A DNA stretch of 64,000 nucleotides from Oscillatoriaceae cyanobacterium M7585_C2015_266 (lineage in GTDB: Bacteria > Cyanobacteriota > Cyanobacteriia > Cyanobacteriales > Oscillatoriaceae), in NCBI GenBank assembly GCA_015295835.1, contig DVEG01000005.1:186001-250000 (forward strand), written 5' to 3'. Below the pieces are notes generated by a model. That model saw only the letters and a list, made by a program, of their open reading frames with translations. It ran no database searches and had not been told where the DNA came from. This document shows positions 20,322-30,108 of the stretch, piece after piece (position 1 is the first letter of the stretch; the number at the start of each line of letters is the position of its first letter). Position numbers and translations under genes: made by a program.

Positions 20322-23300
20322 ATGGCGATTTTACACGGCAACTGGGTGATACAGCCACAAGCGGGCTATTTCTTCATCTGGGGAGAAACTTGGAGAAAAG
20401 TGAAACCAGCCAAATACCGAAAAGAAGAAGGGGCGTTACCCCATCCCTTAGCAATGACGCGGGAAGAATTAGCAGAATTTCTTCTATCCCTACAGCTCAA
20501 AGGCAATATTTCCCTGAAAACCCTGCCGATAGAAGCGCTTGCACAAGAAGAAAAACAAGCAAAAAAACAAAAATCAACAGCCAGCAATAAAAAAAACAAA
20601 TCAAATGTAGCAACAGCAACATTAAAGTGGCAGTGGCAAGAAATATCCCTGCCCACCTACATGCCAGAAAAAGGAAACCCGTACCCAGCGCATTCTGCAG
20701 CGCCAGCAGAAGAAAATCAACCGCCCCTCACCCTCTATCCCTGGCAAGTCGAGGGAATTTGTCTTACTCCCCTAGAAGCCGTGAAATTTTTGCAGTCACT
20801 TCCCCTAAACACAGTTGAAAGTACAGACTCGTTTGTGGGGGCGGAGCTACGTTTTTGGTCACACATGGCTCGCTGGAGTTTAGACTTATTGGCTCGCGGC
20901 AAATTCTTACCCACCCTTGAGCGACAGCCAGAAGGCACTGCCTACGCTCGATGGCTACCCCTACTCGATAGCGCCACTGAGTACGCACGCCTAGAGCGCT
21001 TCGCTCGTCAAATGCCGGCAGCCTGTCGCACCTATCAAAGAGACAGCTCTACTGCTAAAGCACTAGCAGTAGACTTACCGATAGAGCCACAATACTTACT
21101 GCGGGAATTCCTTAGTAGTATCCTCGATGCCCAAGTGCGCCACTATGTAAGACAGCATCCGGGAGAAACTGCTTCCTTTACCTCGAATAAACTACCGATA
21201 AGAGAATGGCTCCACGCTCTGGGAGCGGAAAAGGCAGAGGTGAAAGCATCCCCAGAAGCAATAGAAAGATTAGAAACTATTCTCAAAAAATGGATAGCAC
21301 CACTGCAAAATCAAATTAGAGAAAAACAGCTATTCCGCACTTGCTTTATTCTCCACCCACCGACAAATGATAAAAACGAGTGGAAATTAGAATACGCTTT
21401 ACAAGCAGCAGATGCTCCAGAGTTTCTAGTCGATGCTAAAACTATATGGAATAACCCCGTAGAGCGATTAGTATACCGAGGGCGAGGGATCCCACAACCA
21501 CAAGAAACTCTATTAAAAGGCTTAGGATTAGCATCACGGCTCAATCCTATTATCGAGCCTAGTTTGCAACAAGCACGCCCACTCTCTTGTAGCCTAACGC
21601 CGATACAAGCGTATCAATTTATTAAATCTGATGCCTGGCGGTTTCAGGATAGCGGTTTAGGAGTAGTGTTGCCGCCAAGTCTGGCAAATACAGACAGATG
21701 GGCATCTCGCTTAGGATTGAGTATTCGGGCAGAAATTCCTAAATTAAAGAAAAATGAGCGCCTAGGATTGAAAAGTTTATTAAACTTCAAGTGGGAATTG
21801 ACAATTGGCGGGCAGCGGATATCTAAGGAAGAATTCGAGCGCCTAGTAGCGTTGAATTCACCGCTCGTAGAAATTAATGGCGAGTGGGTGGAATTGCGAG
21901 CGCAAGACGTGCGCTCGGCACAAGAATTTTTCTCTAACCGCAAACAGCAAATGACTCTGTCTCTTGAAGATGCCCTCCGTCTTGCCACAGGCGATACCCA
22001 AACTATAGAAAAACTGCCAATTGTCAATTTTGAGGCGGGCGAAACCCTGCAAGAACTTTTGACTAATCTTACAAGTAATCGAGCGGTAGAAATAATTGCT
22101 GCTCCCAAAACTTTGCGCGGTGAATTGCGCCCCTATCAATTGCGCGGTGTCAGTTGGTTGGCTTTTTTAGAACGATGGAGTTTGGGAGCTTGTCTTGCCG
22201 ATGATATGGGATTGGGAAAAACAATCCAACTGATTGCTTTTTTGCTATACTTACAAGAGCAAGATGCCCTAGAAGCTCCTGTTTTAATTGTTTGCCCTAC
22301 TTCTGTATTGGGAAATTGGGAAAAAGAAGTGAAAAAATTTGCTCCTACTTTGAAAACTTTAGTGCATCACGGCGAAAAACGGGCAAAAGGTAAAGCATTT
22401 GCTAAAGCTGTCAGCGGTAACCATTTAGTTATTACTAGCTATCCGCTGGTGTTTCGAGATCTGAAAGATTTGCAGAGTATTTCTTGGCAAGGTGTGGTGC
22501 TAGATGAAGCGCAAAATATTAAAAATCCAGAAGCGAAACAGTCGCAAGCAGTACGCCAACTGCAAGCGCAGTTTAAGATTGCACTGACGGGAACACCTTT
22601 AGAAAATCGATTGACAGAATTGTGGTCAATTATGGATTTTATTAATCCAGGATATCTGGGAACAAAGAGTTTTTTCCAACGTAGATTTGTTATACCAATT
22701 GAGAAATACGGTGATGCTTCGTCGTTGTCGGCATTGCGAGCGCTCGTACAACCGTTTATACTCCGCCGCCTCAAAACCGATAAAGATATTATCCAAGATT
22801 TACCTGAAAAACAAGAAATGACGGTATTTTGTGGGCTTTCTGCTGAACAAGCAGAGCTTTATCAAAATCTAGTTGAGCAGTCTTTGGAGAAAATTGAAGA
22901 ATCCGAAGGAATTCAAAGACGAGGTATGATTTTAGCTCTGCTGGTAAAATTGAAACAAATCTGCAACCATCCAGCACATTTTTTAAAGAAAGATAGTCTA
23001 GAAGGGCACCAATCCGGAAAGTTACAACGTTTGGAGGAAATGTTAGAAGAATTGCTTGCAGAGGGCGATCGCGCTTTAATTTTCACCCAATTTGCCGAAT
23101 GGGGTAAACTATTACAGCCACACTTAGAAAATAAACTAGGAAGAGAGGTATTATTTTTATCCGGCAGCACCAGCAAACAAAAACGGGAAGAAATGGTAGA
23201 ACGTTTCCAAAATGACCCCCAAGGGCCAAAAATTTTGATTCTTTCCCTTAAAGCTGGCGGTACAGGTTTGAATTTGACGCGAGCAAATCATGTTTTTCAC

Positions 23301-23564
23301 TTCGATCGCTGGTGGAATCCAGCGGTAGAAAATCAGGCTACTGATCGTGCATTTCGTATTGGGCAAATTCGTAATGTGCTGGTGCATAAATTTGTGTGTA
23401 TGGGAACGTTAGAGGAAAAAATTCACGAGCTGATAGAAAGCAAAAAGGTATTGGCAGAGCAGATAATTGGAGAAGGGGAAAATTGGCTAGCAGAATTGGA
23501 TACAGAACAACTGCGTAATTTAATAATGCTAGATAGAAATGCGATCCTTGATGAAATAGATTGA
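20322..23564 (+). CDS. SNF2-family helicase-like ATPase
   Basis: A 1080-residue Swi2/Snf2 ATPase. The first 550 residues are the bacterial SNF2-associated region (starting MAILHGNWVIQPQAGYFFIW). The motor has motif I DDMGLGKTIQ (about residue 628), motif II DEAQ (about 728), motif III TGTPLENRL and, in the second RecA lobe, LSLKAGGTGLNLT and QATDRAFRIGQ (about 1006). These enzymes translocate on double-stranded DNA and remodel protein-DNA complexes; they do not usually unwind. It is followed after 23 bases by a SWIM zinc-finger gene, a pairing that is common in bacteria and suggests a two-protein complex. The cellular role is not known; repair or recombination is my guess. A 129-codon open frame overlaps its start and is a shadow. 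Confidence 0.95.
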   Translation: MAILHGNWVIQPQAGYFFIWGETWRKVKPAKYRKEEGALPHPLAMTREELAEFLLSLQLKGNISLKTLPIEALAQEEKQAKKQKSTASNKKNKSNVATATLKWQWQEISLPTYMPEKGNPYPAHSAAPAEENQPPLTLYPWQVEGICLTPLEAVKFLQSLPLNTVESTDSFVGAELRFWSHMARWSLDLLARGKFLPTLERQPEGTAYARWLPLLDSATEYARLERFARQMPAACRTYQRDSSTAKALAVDLPIEPQYLLREFLSSILDAQVRHYVRQHPGETASFTSNKLPIREWLHALGAEKAEVKASPEAIERLETILKKWIAPLQNQIREKQLFRTCFILHPPTNDKNEWKLEYALQAADAPEFLVDAKTIWNNPVERLVYRGRGIPQPQETLLKGLGLASRLNPIIEPSLQQARPLSCSLTPIQAYQFIKSDAWRFQDSGLGVVLPPSLANTDRWASRLGLSIRAEIPKLKKNERLGLKSLLNFKWELTIGGQRISKEEFERLVALNSPLVEINGEWVELRAQDVRSAQEFFSNRKQQMTLSLEDALRLATGDTQTIEKLPIVNFEAGETLQELLTNLTSNRAVEIIAAPKTLRGELRPYQLRGVSWLAFLERWSLGACLADDMGLGKTIQLIAFLLYLQEQDALEAPVLIVCPTSVLGNWEKEVKKFAPTLKTLVHHGEKRAKGKAFAKAVSGNHLVITSYPLVFRDLKDLQSISWQGVVLDEAQNIKNPEAKQSQAVRQLQAQFKIALTGTPLENRLTELWSIMDFINPGYLGTKSFFQRRFVIPIEKYGDASSLSALRALVQPFILRRLKTDKDIIQDLPEKQEMTVFCGLSAEQAELYQNLVEQSLEKIEESEGIQRRGMILALLVKLKQICNHPAHFLKKDSLEGHQSGKLQRLEEMLEELLAEGDRALIFTQFAEWGKLLQPHLENKLGREVLFLSGSTSKQKREEMVERFQNDPQGPKILILSLKAGGTGLNLTRANHVFHFDRWWNPAVENQATDRAFRIGQIRNVLVHKFVCMGTLEEKIHELIESKKVLAEQIIGEGENWLAELDTEQLRNLIMLDRNAILDEID

Positions 23565-23587
23565 ATTTTTAATTGACTGGTGAGAGA

Positions 23588-24400
23588 ATGAATAATAATT
23601 CACAAAATGAACGACAGTGGTGGATAGAACAATGGCTTGATTTGATAAATTCTTATCGCTTTAAAAAGCGGTTAGAGCGGGGCTGGAAATATGCAAGAGA
23701 AGGAAAAGTTCTGAGTATTGATTTTGAAGGGCAAATGGTGAAAGCTAGAGTTCAAGGTACTGAGCCGGAACCCTATCAAGTATCATTATGGATGGATACT
23801 TTTAGCGATGAAGATTGGGAATATGTAGTTAAAAATATGGCAGAGCAGGCAATTTTTTCTGCTCAACTACTAGCAGGAGAGATGCCAAAAAATATTGAAG
23901 ATGTTTTTACGGCAGCAGGATTGCGTTTATTTCCGTTCAGCTTATCAGATATAAAATCACATTGTAGTTGCCCAGATAAAGCTAATCCGTGCAAACATAT
24001 AAGTGCTGTATACTATTTATTAGGCGATCGCTTTAGTGAAGATCCGTTTGTACTATTTCAATTACGCGGGCGTTCAAAAGAACAAATTATCGCAGCACTG
24101 CGGAAATTGCGGGGTTCTGAAGTAGAGGGAAATAGCAATGAAATAGAAGAGAAAGAAAGCAATTATATTCAAAAATATCCATTACAAATAGCTGATTTCT
24201 GGGAATACAAACAACAGCTAGATCCATCTCTAGTGGTAATTGCACCACCAGCAAGTAGCGAAACAGTTCTAGATATTTTGGGGCCAATTCCTGTAGAGCC
24301 TTCCACAACAGCACAAGCAGTAATGAAATATTGGAATGCAGTATATAAAAACATTAGTCAGGAGGCAGTTTTAGCAGCGCTAAATCGAGAGGAGTTTTAA
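23588..24400 (+). CDS. SWIM zinc-finger protein, partner of the SNF2 ATPase
   Basis: A 270-residue protein with a SWIM finger near residues 126-139 (SHCSCPDKANPCKH), that is Cys-x-Cys, eight residues, then Cys-x-His. SWIM fingers bind DNA or proteins. The start is ATG 23588 with GGTGAGAG just before; an in-frame TTG at 23573 has no such site. The N-terminal part (WWIEQWLDLINSYRFKKRLE.GWKYAREGKV) is the usual start in this family. It is co-directional with the SNF2 gene and almost touches it, so they should be one transcript. Confidence 0.9.
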   Translation: MNNNSQNERQWWIEQWLDLINSYRFKKRLERGWKYAREGKVLSIDFEGQMVKARVQGTEPEPYQVSLWMDTFSDEDWEYVVKNMAEQAIFSAQLLAGEMPKNIEDVFTAAGLRLFPFSLSDIKSHCSCPDKANPCKHISAVYYLLGDRFSEDPFVLFQLRGRSKEQIIAALRKLRGSEVEGNSNEIEEKESNYIQKYPLQIADFWEYKQQLDPSLVVIAPPASSETVLDILGPIPVEPSTTAQAVMKYWNAVYKNISQEAVLAALNREEF

Positions 24401-24474
24401 GAAAAAACTATTACCCAAAAATAAAAGGGACACGAAATAAACAGTGCCCCAACAAAAAAAAAGACTAATATAAT

Positions 24475-26094
24475 TTAGACAAAATGTATGTTACCAGAGC
24501 CGCCGTTCGGGCGGTAAAAATCAGTACTTTCAGTTTCCAAGGGTAAATAAATAGTCAATACATCTCCTTGTAGGGGGCGCTGACGGACGATTAGTTTGCC
24601 GCCCAAAGCTTGGAAAAGATTTTTCGTCACACTAAGGTTGAGACTAATGTTACCAGTTTCGGGTTGGAACATTAACAATTGACCGAGAGATTTGAGAGTG
24701 GGCCATTTATTATTGGCGTTTTGGGCATGCTCTTTATTAGCGAGTTGACATTGTAACTGCACCTTCAGTTGGTGACCCGCGAGAGTGACTTCTACTTGAA
24801 CGTGGCCGCCGGGTGGTTGGCTGGCAGTGAAATTTTCGATCGCCCCGGTAAGAACTTGATCGAGCATAGTAGGATCGCTCACCACTGAAGGCATTTTTGG
24901 CGGCAGTAAGACTTCGAGGGTGAGATTGCGGCGACTAGCTTGTTTTTGCCAGCGGGGAATACAACTATTGAAGATTTGCGCGAGGGGGGTGGATGTCAGG
25001 TGAACGGGTGTGCGCCTAGTTTCTGAAGTTTCCATTTCCACGGCTCGGAAAATTAAATTAAATCGATCGATTTGTTCGGTACACTCGCGCTCGATACTTT
25101 CCAAGCGCTTAAGCATTTCTGGATCGGTAGCGCGTTTGAGTAAAAGCCGGGTGAGGGTGCGAATGGTAGTCAGGGGAGTACGGATTTCGTGAGCGAGCGC
25201 TTGTAGCAACTCCACATCCTGAAGCTGCGTCGGTTCTTTTCCTTTATCTTTGACAGCATTTTTATTTAATTTTCCATACCCGTATAATTTTTCTATCTGA
25301 TTTGCCAAGTAGCGCGATGCTCCTCCTGGGGAGCCGCTACGCGAACGCCCATTGCTAGCACTTCTTTGCGATGGTAATGCTCGCAAAGGTCCTCTTAGAT
25401 TTTCTTTTTCCTCCCAATCAGGCAAATTTTTCACAAGCAACTGCCCAAACAGCATTACCGTTTTGTAACTGGGCGCCACGGGTGGAAATTGCTCCACCAG
25501 CGCATCTAAATGACATGCCTGCTCGCCAATGTCTGCAAGACTAACACGCCCTCGCAGCGCTTGCCAAACCATTTTTATCGCTTCCGGCTCAAAGCTATAC
25601 TCAAATGTCACCTCTCCATTAGGGTTTTCTCCCACTACCATCGCCAGACTAAAATCTGCCGTCAGCACTACACAAAATTTTTCATTTATCAAAGGATCGT
25701 TAGCAACTAATTTGATAGCCTGCGGAGTAAGAGCGGAAGGTTCAACACAGTGGGGCAGGGGTTGAGACGGAAACCAAGTAGCCGGAGGTAACAGGGGAAG
25801 GAAAGCTTTCGCGTCGGTTGCGGTAAATATCCATGTAGAATAATTAGCTAAAATAGCCGGCTCACTGAAGATAGGGGCTGGCCCACACAAAATTAGGCCC
25901 TTGAGTGTAGGGGTGGGCTGATGCGGATACAGGAGAGAAGATAAAGTAGCGAGCGCAGAGCGCCAAAACCCCTCAGCTTTCCGGCGCGATGCCATAATCC
26001 GTGAGGCGTTATTACCATCATTGAGCACCTCAATACCTTTATCTACTCCTACTTTTAACACCTCACTAAGTGTCGGCAAGAACCATTTCGGCAC
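24475..26094 (-). CDS. Cytoplasmic histidine kinase-like protein with degenerate ATPase domain
   Basis: About 539 residues from GTG 26094 (AAGGGGG nine bases upstream, protein begins PKWFLPTLSEVLKVG); ATG 26154 would add 20 residues of poor quality. The first 270 residues resemble the sensory domain of a conserved cyanobacterial kinase family. The phospho-acceptor site is clear: LLQALAHEIRTPLTTIRTLT. The ATP-binding domain is divergent: LDQVLTGAIENFTAS stands where the N box should be, no DNG or FxPF motif is visible, and the G2 region reads SLNLSVTKNLFQALGG. So it may not phosphorylate. Between sensor and His region lies a Ser/Arg/Gly-rich stretch (PLRALPSQRSASNGRSRSGS..) encoded by an inserted DNA repeat (25315-25390). 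No membrane segment. Confidence 0.82.
   Translation of the reverse strand: MPKWFLPTLSEVLKVGVDKGIEVLNDGNNASRIMASRRKAEGFWRSALATLSSLLYPHQPTPTLKGLILCGPAPIFSEPAILANYSTWIFTATDAKAFLPLLPPATWFPSQPLPHCVEPSALTPQAIKLVANDPLINEKFCVVLTADFSLAMVVGENPNGEVTFEYSFEPEAIKMVWQALRGRVSLADIGEQACHLDALVEQFPPVAPSYKTVMLFGQLLVKNLPDWEEKENLRGPLRALPSQRSASNGRSRSGSPGGASRYLANQIEKLYGYGKLNKNAVKDKGKEPTQLQDVELLQALAHEIRTPLTTIRTLTRLLLKRATDPEMLKRLESIERECTEQIDRFNLIFRAVEMETSETRRTPVHLTSTPLAQIFNSCIPRWQKQASRRNLTLEVLLPPKMPSVVSDPTMLDQVLTGAIENFTASQPPGGHVQVEVTLAGHQLKVQLQCQLANKEHAQNANNKWPTLKSLGQLLMFQPETGNISLNLSVTKNLFQALGGKLIVRQRPLQGDVLTIYLPLETESTDFYRPNGGSGNIHFV
25315..25390. repeat. Repeat inserted in frame in the kinase gene
   Basis: The DNA contains GGAGCCGCTACGCGAACGCC, a member of the GCGTAGCG/CGCGAACG repeat type common in filamentous cyanobacteria, then an inverted repeat CTTTGCGA (25364-25371) / TCGCAAAG (25381-25388). 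It adds roughly 25 residues of low-complexity protein without breaking the frame. The boundary is approximate. Confidence 0.65.
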
Positions 26095-26309
26095 ATTTAC
26101 ACACCCCCTTGACAGTTCGAGAGCCGCTCCACCCATAGCAAGCCATAAAACCATTGATAAAAGTATTTATAAATCCCAGAGTTTAAAACCTTTCTTTATT
26201 AGAGTACCCACATTTTCCAGTTTTGAGGAGTAGCACAACCGAACTAAAGATTCGCAATCTCCGCGCTTGAGAAAAGGGAAAGGAGTCTCTAAATGCTAGC
26301 GCTTACGAA

Positions 26310-27195
26310 CCGCTTGATATTACCACTTTCCGGAATTTAGTCTGCCGATTTATTCTAATTCTCAACTTTACCGGGAGACGCTAGCTCGTCTTACTCCTGT
26401 CGCAGCCCTAGAATTAGAACTTTTAGAAAAACGCCTCTTAGCTCTCTACGAAGCGCGCTGGCATCCCGATTTTAGCTCTCTCTGCCCTCAGACTGGCAAT
26501 TGCTGTTGCTACTGTTATCTTCTTAGCCCTCTTTATTAAAAATACTGACTCAAATTAGAACACTAAAGGCATCAGTGGGCCAATTTTAAACCAGTACGTA
26601 TGCGCTCGCCTAGTAAGGCGACTGATAGATTTAGAATGCTTTCCATTTTCCGGCTTAAAAGCAAACAGGAGGAATGCCCCAGAAGTGGCCTTCATGTTCG
26701 GTGAACGCAATACTTTTGGCGTGGAATATCCCCTAGGCGGCAGCCGAGCTTTGATGCTATTGTGCGCGACTTAAAACGCTGGGGAGGCGAGTTGCGCCTG
26801 CGTTCCCATGTCGAGCAAATTTTGGTAGACTCTGGTAACGTTGTCGGCGTGCGGTTGCGTCGAGGCAAAATCATCAAAGCGCCGATTGTTATTGCCAACG
26901 CGACTATCTGGGATACTTACGGTAAACTCTTGCAACCAGCACTATACCGGGCAGCGGGTGATTCCAAATTTACAAACTCGTCTAGTGTTGGAAATTATTG
27001 GCACACCTCTAACCCACGCCCACTACTTGCGATGGGAACGAGGGATTTATGACTCTGCAAGCGCAGCTGGAAAAGGGATATTTCCCTTTACCCACACGTC
27101 AATCAGGGGTTTATACCGAGCTGGCGACAGCAAGATGCCGGGAATCGGCGTTCCCGCAGTAGCAGCGTCGGGTATTTTATGCGCAAATACACAAT
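26310..27195 (+). pseudogene. Decayed CrtISO-like FAD-dependent oxidoreductase
   Basis: Scattered pieces in several frames match, in the right order, the carotenoid isomerase/desaturase-like FAD oxidoreductases of cyanobacteria. Segments seen: PLDITTFRNLV (about 26310), YRETLARLTPVAALELELLE (about 26365), LIDLECFPFSGLKANRRNAP then VAFMFGERNTFGVEYPLGGS (frame of 26610), LKRWGGELRLRSHVEQILVD and IIKAPIVIANATIWDTYGKL (frame of 26762), and finally ILEIIGTPLTHAHYLRWERG-like text with GLYRAGDSKMPGIGVPAVAA (frame of 26841). The N-terminal dinucleotide-binding motif is absent and at least three frame changes are needed. It is dead. Which carotenoid enzyme it came from cannot be decided from fragments. 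Confidence 0.8.
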
Positions 27196-27283
27196 GGGAG
27201 CGCCGCAGCAAACGGAGAAACTATTGCAATCACTTTCTTTTACGCCTCAACTCAATATTGAGGGTGAGACGCGACAAAAATAT

Positions 27284-27379
27284 TCAACCTCCGGCAGCAA
27301 AAGTGGCCATAATCGCAATAGATAGGGCTAAACCAGGTAATAGCAACACTCCCAGCATGATTAAGTCGTGTGTATTCAT
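27284..27379 (-). CDS. Possible 31-residue membrane miniprotein
   Basis: ATG at 27379 opens MNTHDLIMLGVLLLPGLALS and 11 more residues ending in ATFAAGG. The product is a single membrane helix with a short polar N-terminus, like the small subunits of photosynthetic complexes, but I do not recognise it as any known Psa, Psb, Pet or Ndh subunit. A weak AAGAGA lies about nine bases upstream. It sits between the dead oxidoreductase and tkt. It could be chance. Confidence 0.45.
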   Translation of the reverse strand: MNTHDLIMLGVLLLPGLALSIAIMATFAAGG

Positions 27380-27758
27380 AATCTTATTCTCTTACGGTTT
27401 TTTATATTTTAAGTATTTTTGATCGCAGGTTCCCAATGCTAAAACAATCCTCTGGGGCGAGCGCTTCTATTTTCTCCTACTTCTATATAAACCTGTTCGT
27501 AGTCAGCGAGCGCTTTGCTCTTCTTCTTGCTCCAGCCTCATCACCCCTCTATCATAAATAAAAAAATTAAAAAGGCTCTCCATTTCTAGAGAACCTTTCT
27601 CACATCTTCTGATGCTCTTACTGATGCTACAGCACCTGCTTCCTTACTTACGATTAGAGTTTACTGCTTTTTGCCTCCATAAGCATACACCGTAAGTTCG
27701 TCAGTAGTAACTACTTTTACTACTGCGTACAACAGCTACTGTTAGCTGAAGCACGTAG
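27380..27758. other. Intergenic region after tkt
   Basis: 379 bases downstream of tkt. It contains the hairpin at 27571-27598, listed separately. I see no further gene. Confidence 0.5.
27571..27598 (-). terminator. Terminator-like hairpin downstream of tkt
   Basis: Arms AAAGGCTCTC (27571-27580) and GAGAACCTTT (27589-27598) pair with one mismatch (a G-U style wobble on one strand), loop 8. On the minus strand the stem is followed by a T-rich run. It lies about 160 bases after the tkt stop. Confidence 0.7.
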
Positions 27759-29777
27759 TTAACCCAAAAGTGCCTTTGCCTTAGCAACCACATTATCTAC
27801 CGTGTAGCCGAATTTTTCTAGGGCAACATTACCGGGAGCAGATACCCCAAAGCGTTCGATGCTAATCATCGCTCCTTCATTACCCAGGTAGCGGCACCAG
27901 CCGAAACTAGAAGCGGCTTCTACTGCCAGACGCTTGGTGACAGATTTAGGCAACACAGATTCACGATATGCCTCATCCTGTTCATCGAAAAGTTCCCAGC
28001 AAGGCATAGATACTACGCGAACCTTTTTGCCTTCAGCACGCAATCGCTCAGCTGCTTTAACGCAGAGTTCGGTTTCACTACCCGTACCGATTAAGATGAT
28101 ATCAGGCGTGCCACCGTCATCAGAGAGAATATAAGCCCCTTTGGCGGTTCCTTCGATAGAGGTGCCTGGCAGGTTAGCTAGATTTTGCCGAGACAGCGCC
28201 AGCAGAGTTGGACGAGGTACGGAACGACGGGTATTTTCGATCGCCACTTTATAAGCGCCAGAAGTTTCATTGCCATCTGCAGGGCGAATCACCAGAAGAT
28301 TAGGAATTGCCCGCAGAGAGGGAAGAGTTTCGATTGGCTGGTGAGTAGGGCCATCTTCCCCCAAAGCGATCGAATCGTGTGTCATTACCCAAATTACGCC
28401 AGCGTGAGACAGTGCCGAGAGGCGAATTGCTGGTCGCATGTAATCGGTAAATACTAGGAAGGTAGCACCGTAGGGAATCAATCCCGAACCGTGGAGGGCA
28501 ATACCATTGCAAATAGCCCCCATAGCGTGTTCGCGCACGCCGAAACGGAGGTTGCGGTTTTGGTACTGTCCTTTTTGGAAGTCGCCAAACCCTTTGAGCA
28601 AAGTATAGTTAGAGTGGGTGAGGTCAGCAGAACCGCCAATTAGTTCGGGCAGTACTTTAGCCAGTGCATTTAGGACGATTTCGGAGTGCTTGCGAGTTGC
28701 GAGACCTTTATCTTCTGGGGTGTAGGTAGGCAGGACTTTTTCCCAGCCATCAGGCAGCTTGCGGTTAATCATCCGCTCAAATTCAGCTGCTTCTTGGGGG
28801 TATTTTGTTTTGTATTCAGCCCAGGTTTTATTCCATTCTGCTTCTAGTTGGGCACCGCGATCAATTGCTTTGCGCATATGCTTGAGGGCTTCTTCGGGTA
28901 CCTCAAATTCGCCGTATTCCCAGCCTAGGTTTTCGCGGGTAGCTTTGACTTCGTCTTTTCCGAGGGGGGCACCGTGAACGTCGGCGGTGTTTGCTTTGTT
29001 GGGGGAGCCGTAGCCGATGGTGGTTGTTATTTTGATGAGGGAGGGTTTGTCGGTTACGGCTTTAGCGGCTTCGATCGCTTTTGCTATTGCTTCTATATCG
29101 GTATTGCCGTCTTTTACATGCTGAACGTGCCAGCCGTATGCTTCAAAGCGCTTGCCAACGTCTTCGGTGAAGGTGATTTCGGTGTTGCCGTCGATAGATA
29201 TGTGGTTGTCATCGTACAGGGCGATGAGTTTGCCGAGTCCTAGGTGGCCCGCTAGAGAGCAGGCTTCGCCAGAGACGCCTTCCATGTTGCAGCCGTCGCC
29301 GAGAATGACGTAGGTGTAGTGATCGACGAGGGTGCAGTCTGGTTTGTTGAATTTGGCGGCGAGGTGAGCTTCTGCGATCGCCAAACCTACGGCGTTAGCA
29401 ATCCCTTGTCCCAAAGGACCTGTGGTTACTTCTACCCCTTCTGTCATAAAGTTTTCCGGGTGCCCGGGTGTTTTGGACTCCCATTGCCGGAAATTTTTGA
29501 TGTCGTCTAGGGTTACGCTATCGTAGCCGGTTAGGTAGAGTAAGGCGTACTGCAACATGCAGCCGTGGCCCGCCGACAGCACGAAGCGATCGCGGTTGAA
29601 CCATTTGGGATTTTTGGGGTTATACCGCATAAAGCGATCCCAGAGGACAAATGCCATCGGTGCCGCCCCCATCGGCAGCCCTGGGTGGCCAGAATTTGCC
29701 TTCTGTACGGCGTCAATGGCCAGAAAGCGTATGGAGTTTATACATAGTGTTTCTAGGGATTGGGTTGCAACGGCCAT
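27759..29777 (-). CDS. tkt: Transketolase
   Basis: Thiamine diphosphate enzyme of the Calvin cycle and pentose phosphate pathway, moving two-carbon units between sugar phosphates. The 672 residues match family length. Visible motifs are the N-terminal [20 protein letters not shown], the ThDP-binding [20 protein letters not shown] with later [10 protein letters not shown], the active-site [18 protein letters not shown], and the C-terminal [11 protein letters not shown] and GASSFGW-like [17 protein letters not shown] 29777 is the start. It follows fabF and acpP on the same strand, an order I know from other cyanobacteria, but the 330-base gap suggests separate transcripts. Confidence 0.97.
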   Translation of the reverse strand: MAVATQSLETLCINSIRFLAIDAVQKANSGHPGLPMGAAPMAFVLWDRFMRYNPKNPKWFNRDRFVLSAGHGCMLQYALLYLTGYDSVTLDDIKNFRQWESKTPGHPENFMTEGVEVTTGPLGQGIANAVGLAIAEAHLAAKFNKPDCTLVDHYTYVILGDGCNMEGVSGEACSLAGHLGLGKLIALYDDNHISIDGNTEITFTEDVGKRFEAYGWHVQHVKDGNTDIEAIAKAIEAAKAVTDKPSLIKITTTIGYGSPNKANTADVHGAPLGKDEVKATRENLGWEYGEFEVPEEALKHMRKAIDRGAQLEAEWNKTWAEYKTKYPQEAAEFERMINRKLPDGWEKVLPTYTPEDKGLATRKHSEIVLNALAKVLPELIGGSADLTHSNYTLLKGFGDFQKGQYQNRNLRFGVREHAMGAICNGIALHGSGLIPYGATFLVFTDYMRPAIRLSALSHAGVIWVMTHDSIALGEDGPTHQPIETLPSLRAIPNLLVIRPADGNETSGAYKVAIENTRRSVPRPTLLALSRQNLANLPGTSIEGTAKGAYILSDDGGTPDIILIGTGSETELCVKAAERLRAEGKKVRVVSMPCWELFDEQDEAYRESVLPKSVTKRLAVEAASSFGWCRYLGNEGAMISIERFGVSAPGNVALEKFGYTVDNVVAKAKALLG

Positions 29778-30108
29778 AATCTCTTCTACTCAACTACGGT
29801 TTTTATTGGGTTTGAGCGAGCTGGAATTTGACTTCTCGGGATCGCTTTCAAAAACTTTCTTTCTCATAATCCCATTAGGGGTATCTATAGGCAAGTCTTT
29901 CTTATCACTTATATCTTGGAGTGGCCTTCCCTCTTCTCTTTTTTTATTTACTTTTATTTACAACAGTTAAATTTCATAATCTTTTCTATTTATTTAAATT
30001 TATTTAGTGAAGACAAAATAAACAACAGAAGTGAGAGAGGGGAAAAGACAACCGCTTGATTTCCCCTTGCTCTCTGGTGGCGAGGGCGCTCGCCTGTTTG
30101 CCTTGCTT
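29778..30108. other. Intergenic region between fabF and tkt with inverted repeats
   Basis: 331 bases. Two inverted repeats lie just after the fabF stop: GGCGAG/CTCGCC at 30079-30094 (loop of 4) and GGGGAAA/TTTCCCC at 30039-30066. Neither has a clear T run on the minus strand. The rest is AT-rich and probably carries the tkt promoter. Confidence 0.55.

Noticed and set aside
20201-20590. 129-codon frame overlapping the start of the SNF2 gene
   Set aside because: It overlaps the well-supported SNF2 N-terminus in another frame and is low-complexity Lys/Arg-rich; a shadow.
28974-29243. Plus-strand frame inside tkt
   Set aside because: Antisense to the conserved transketolase sequence; no independent support.
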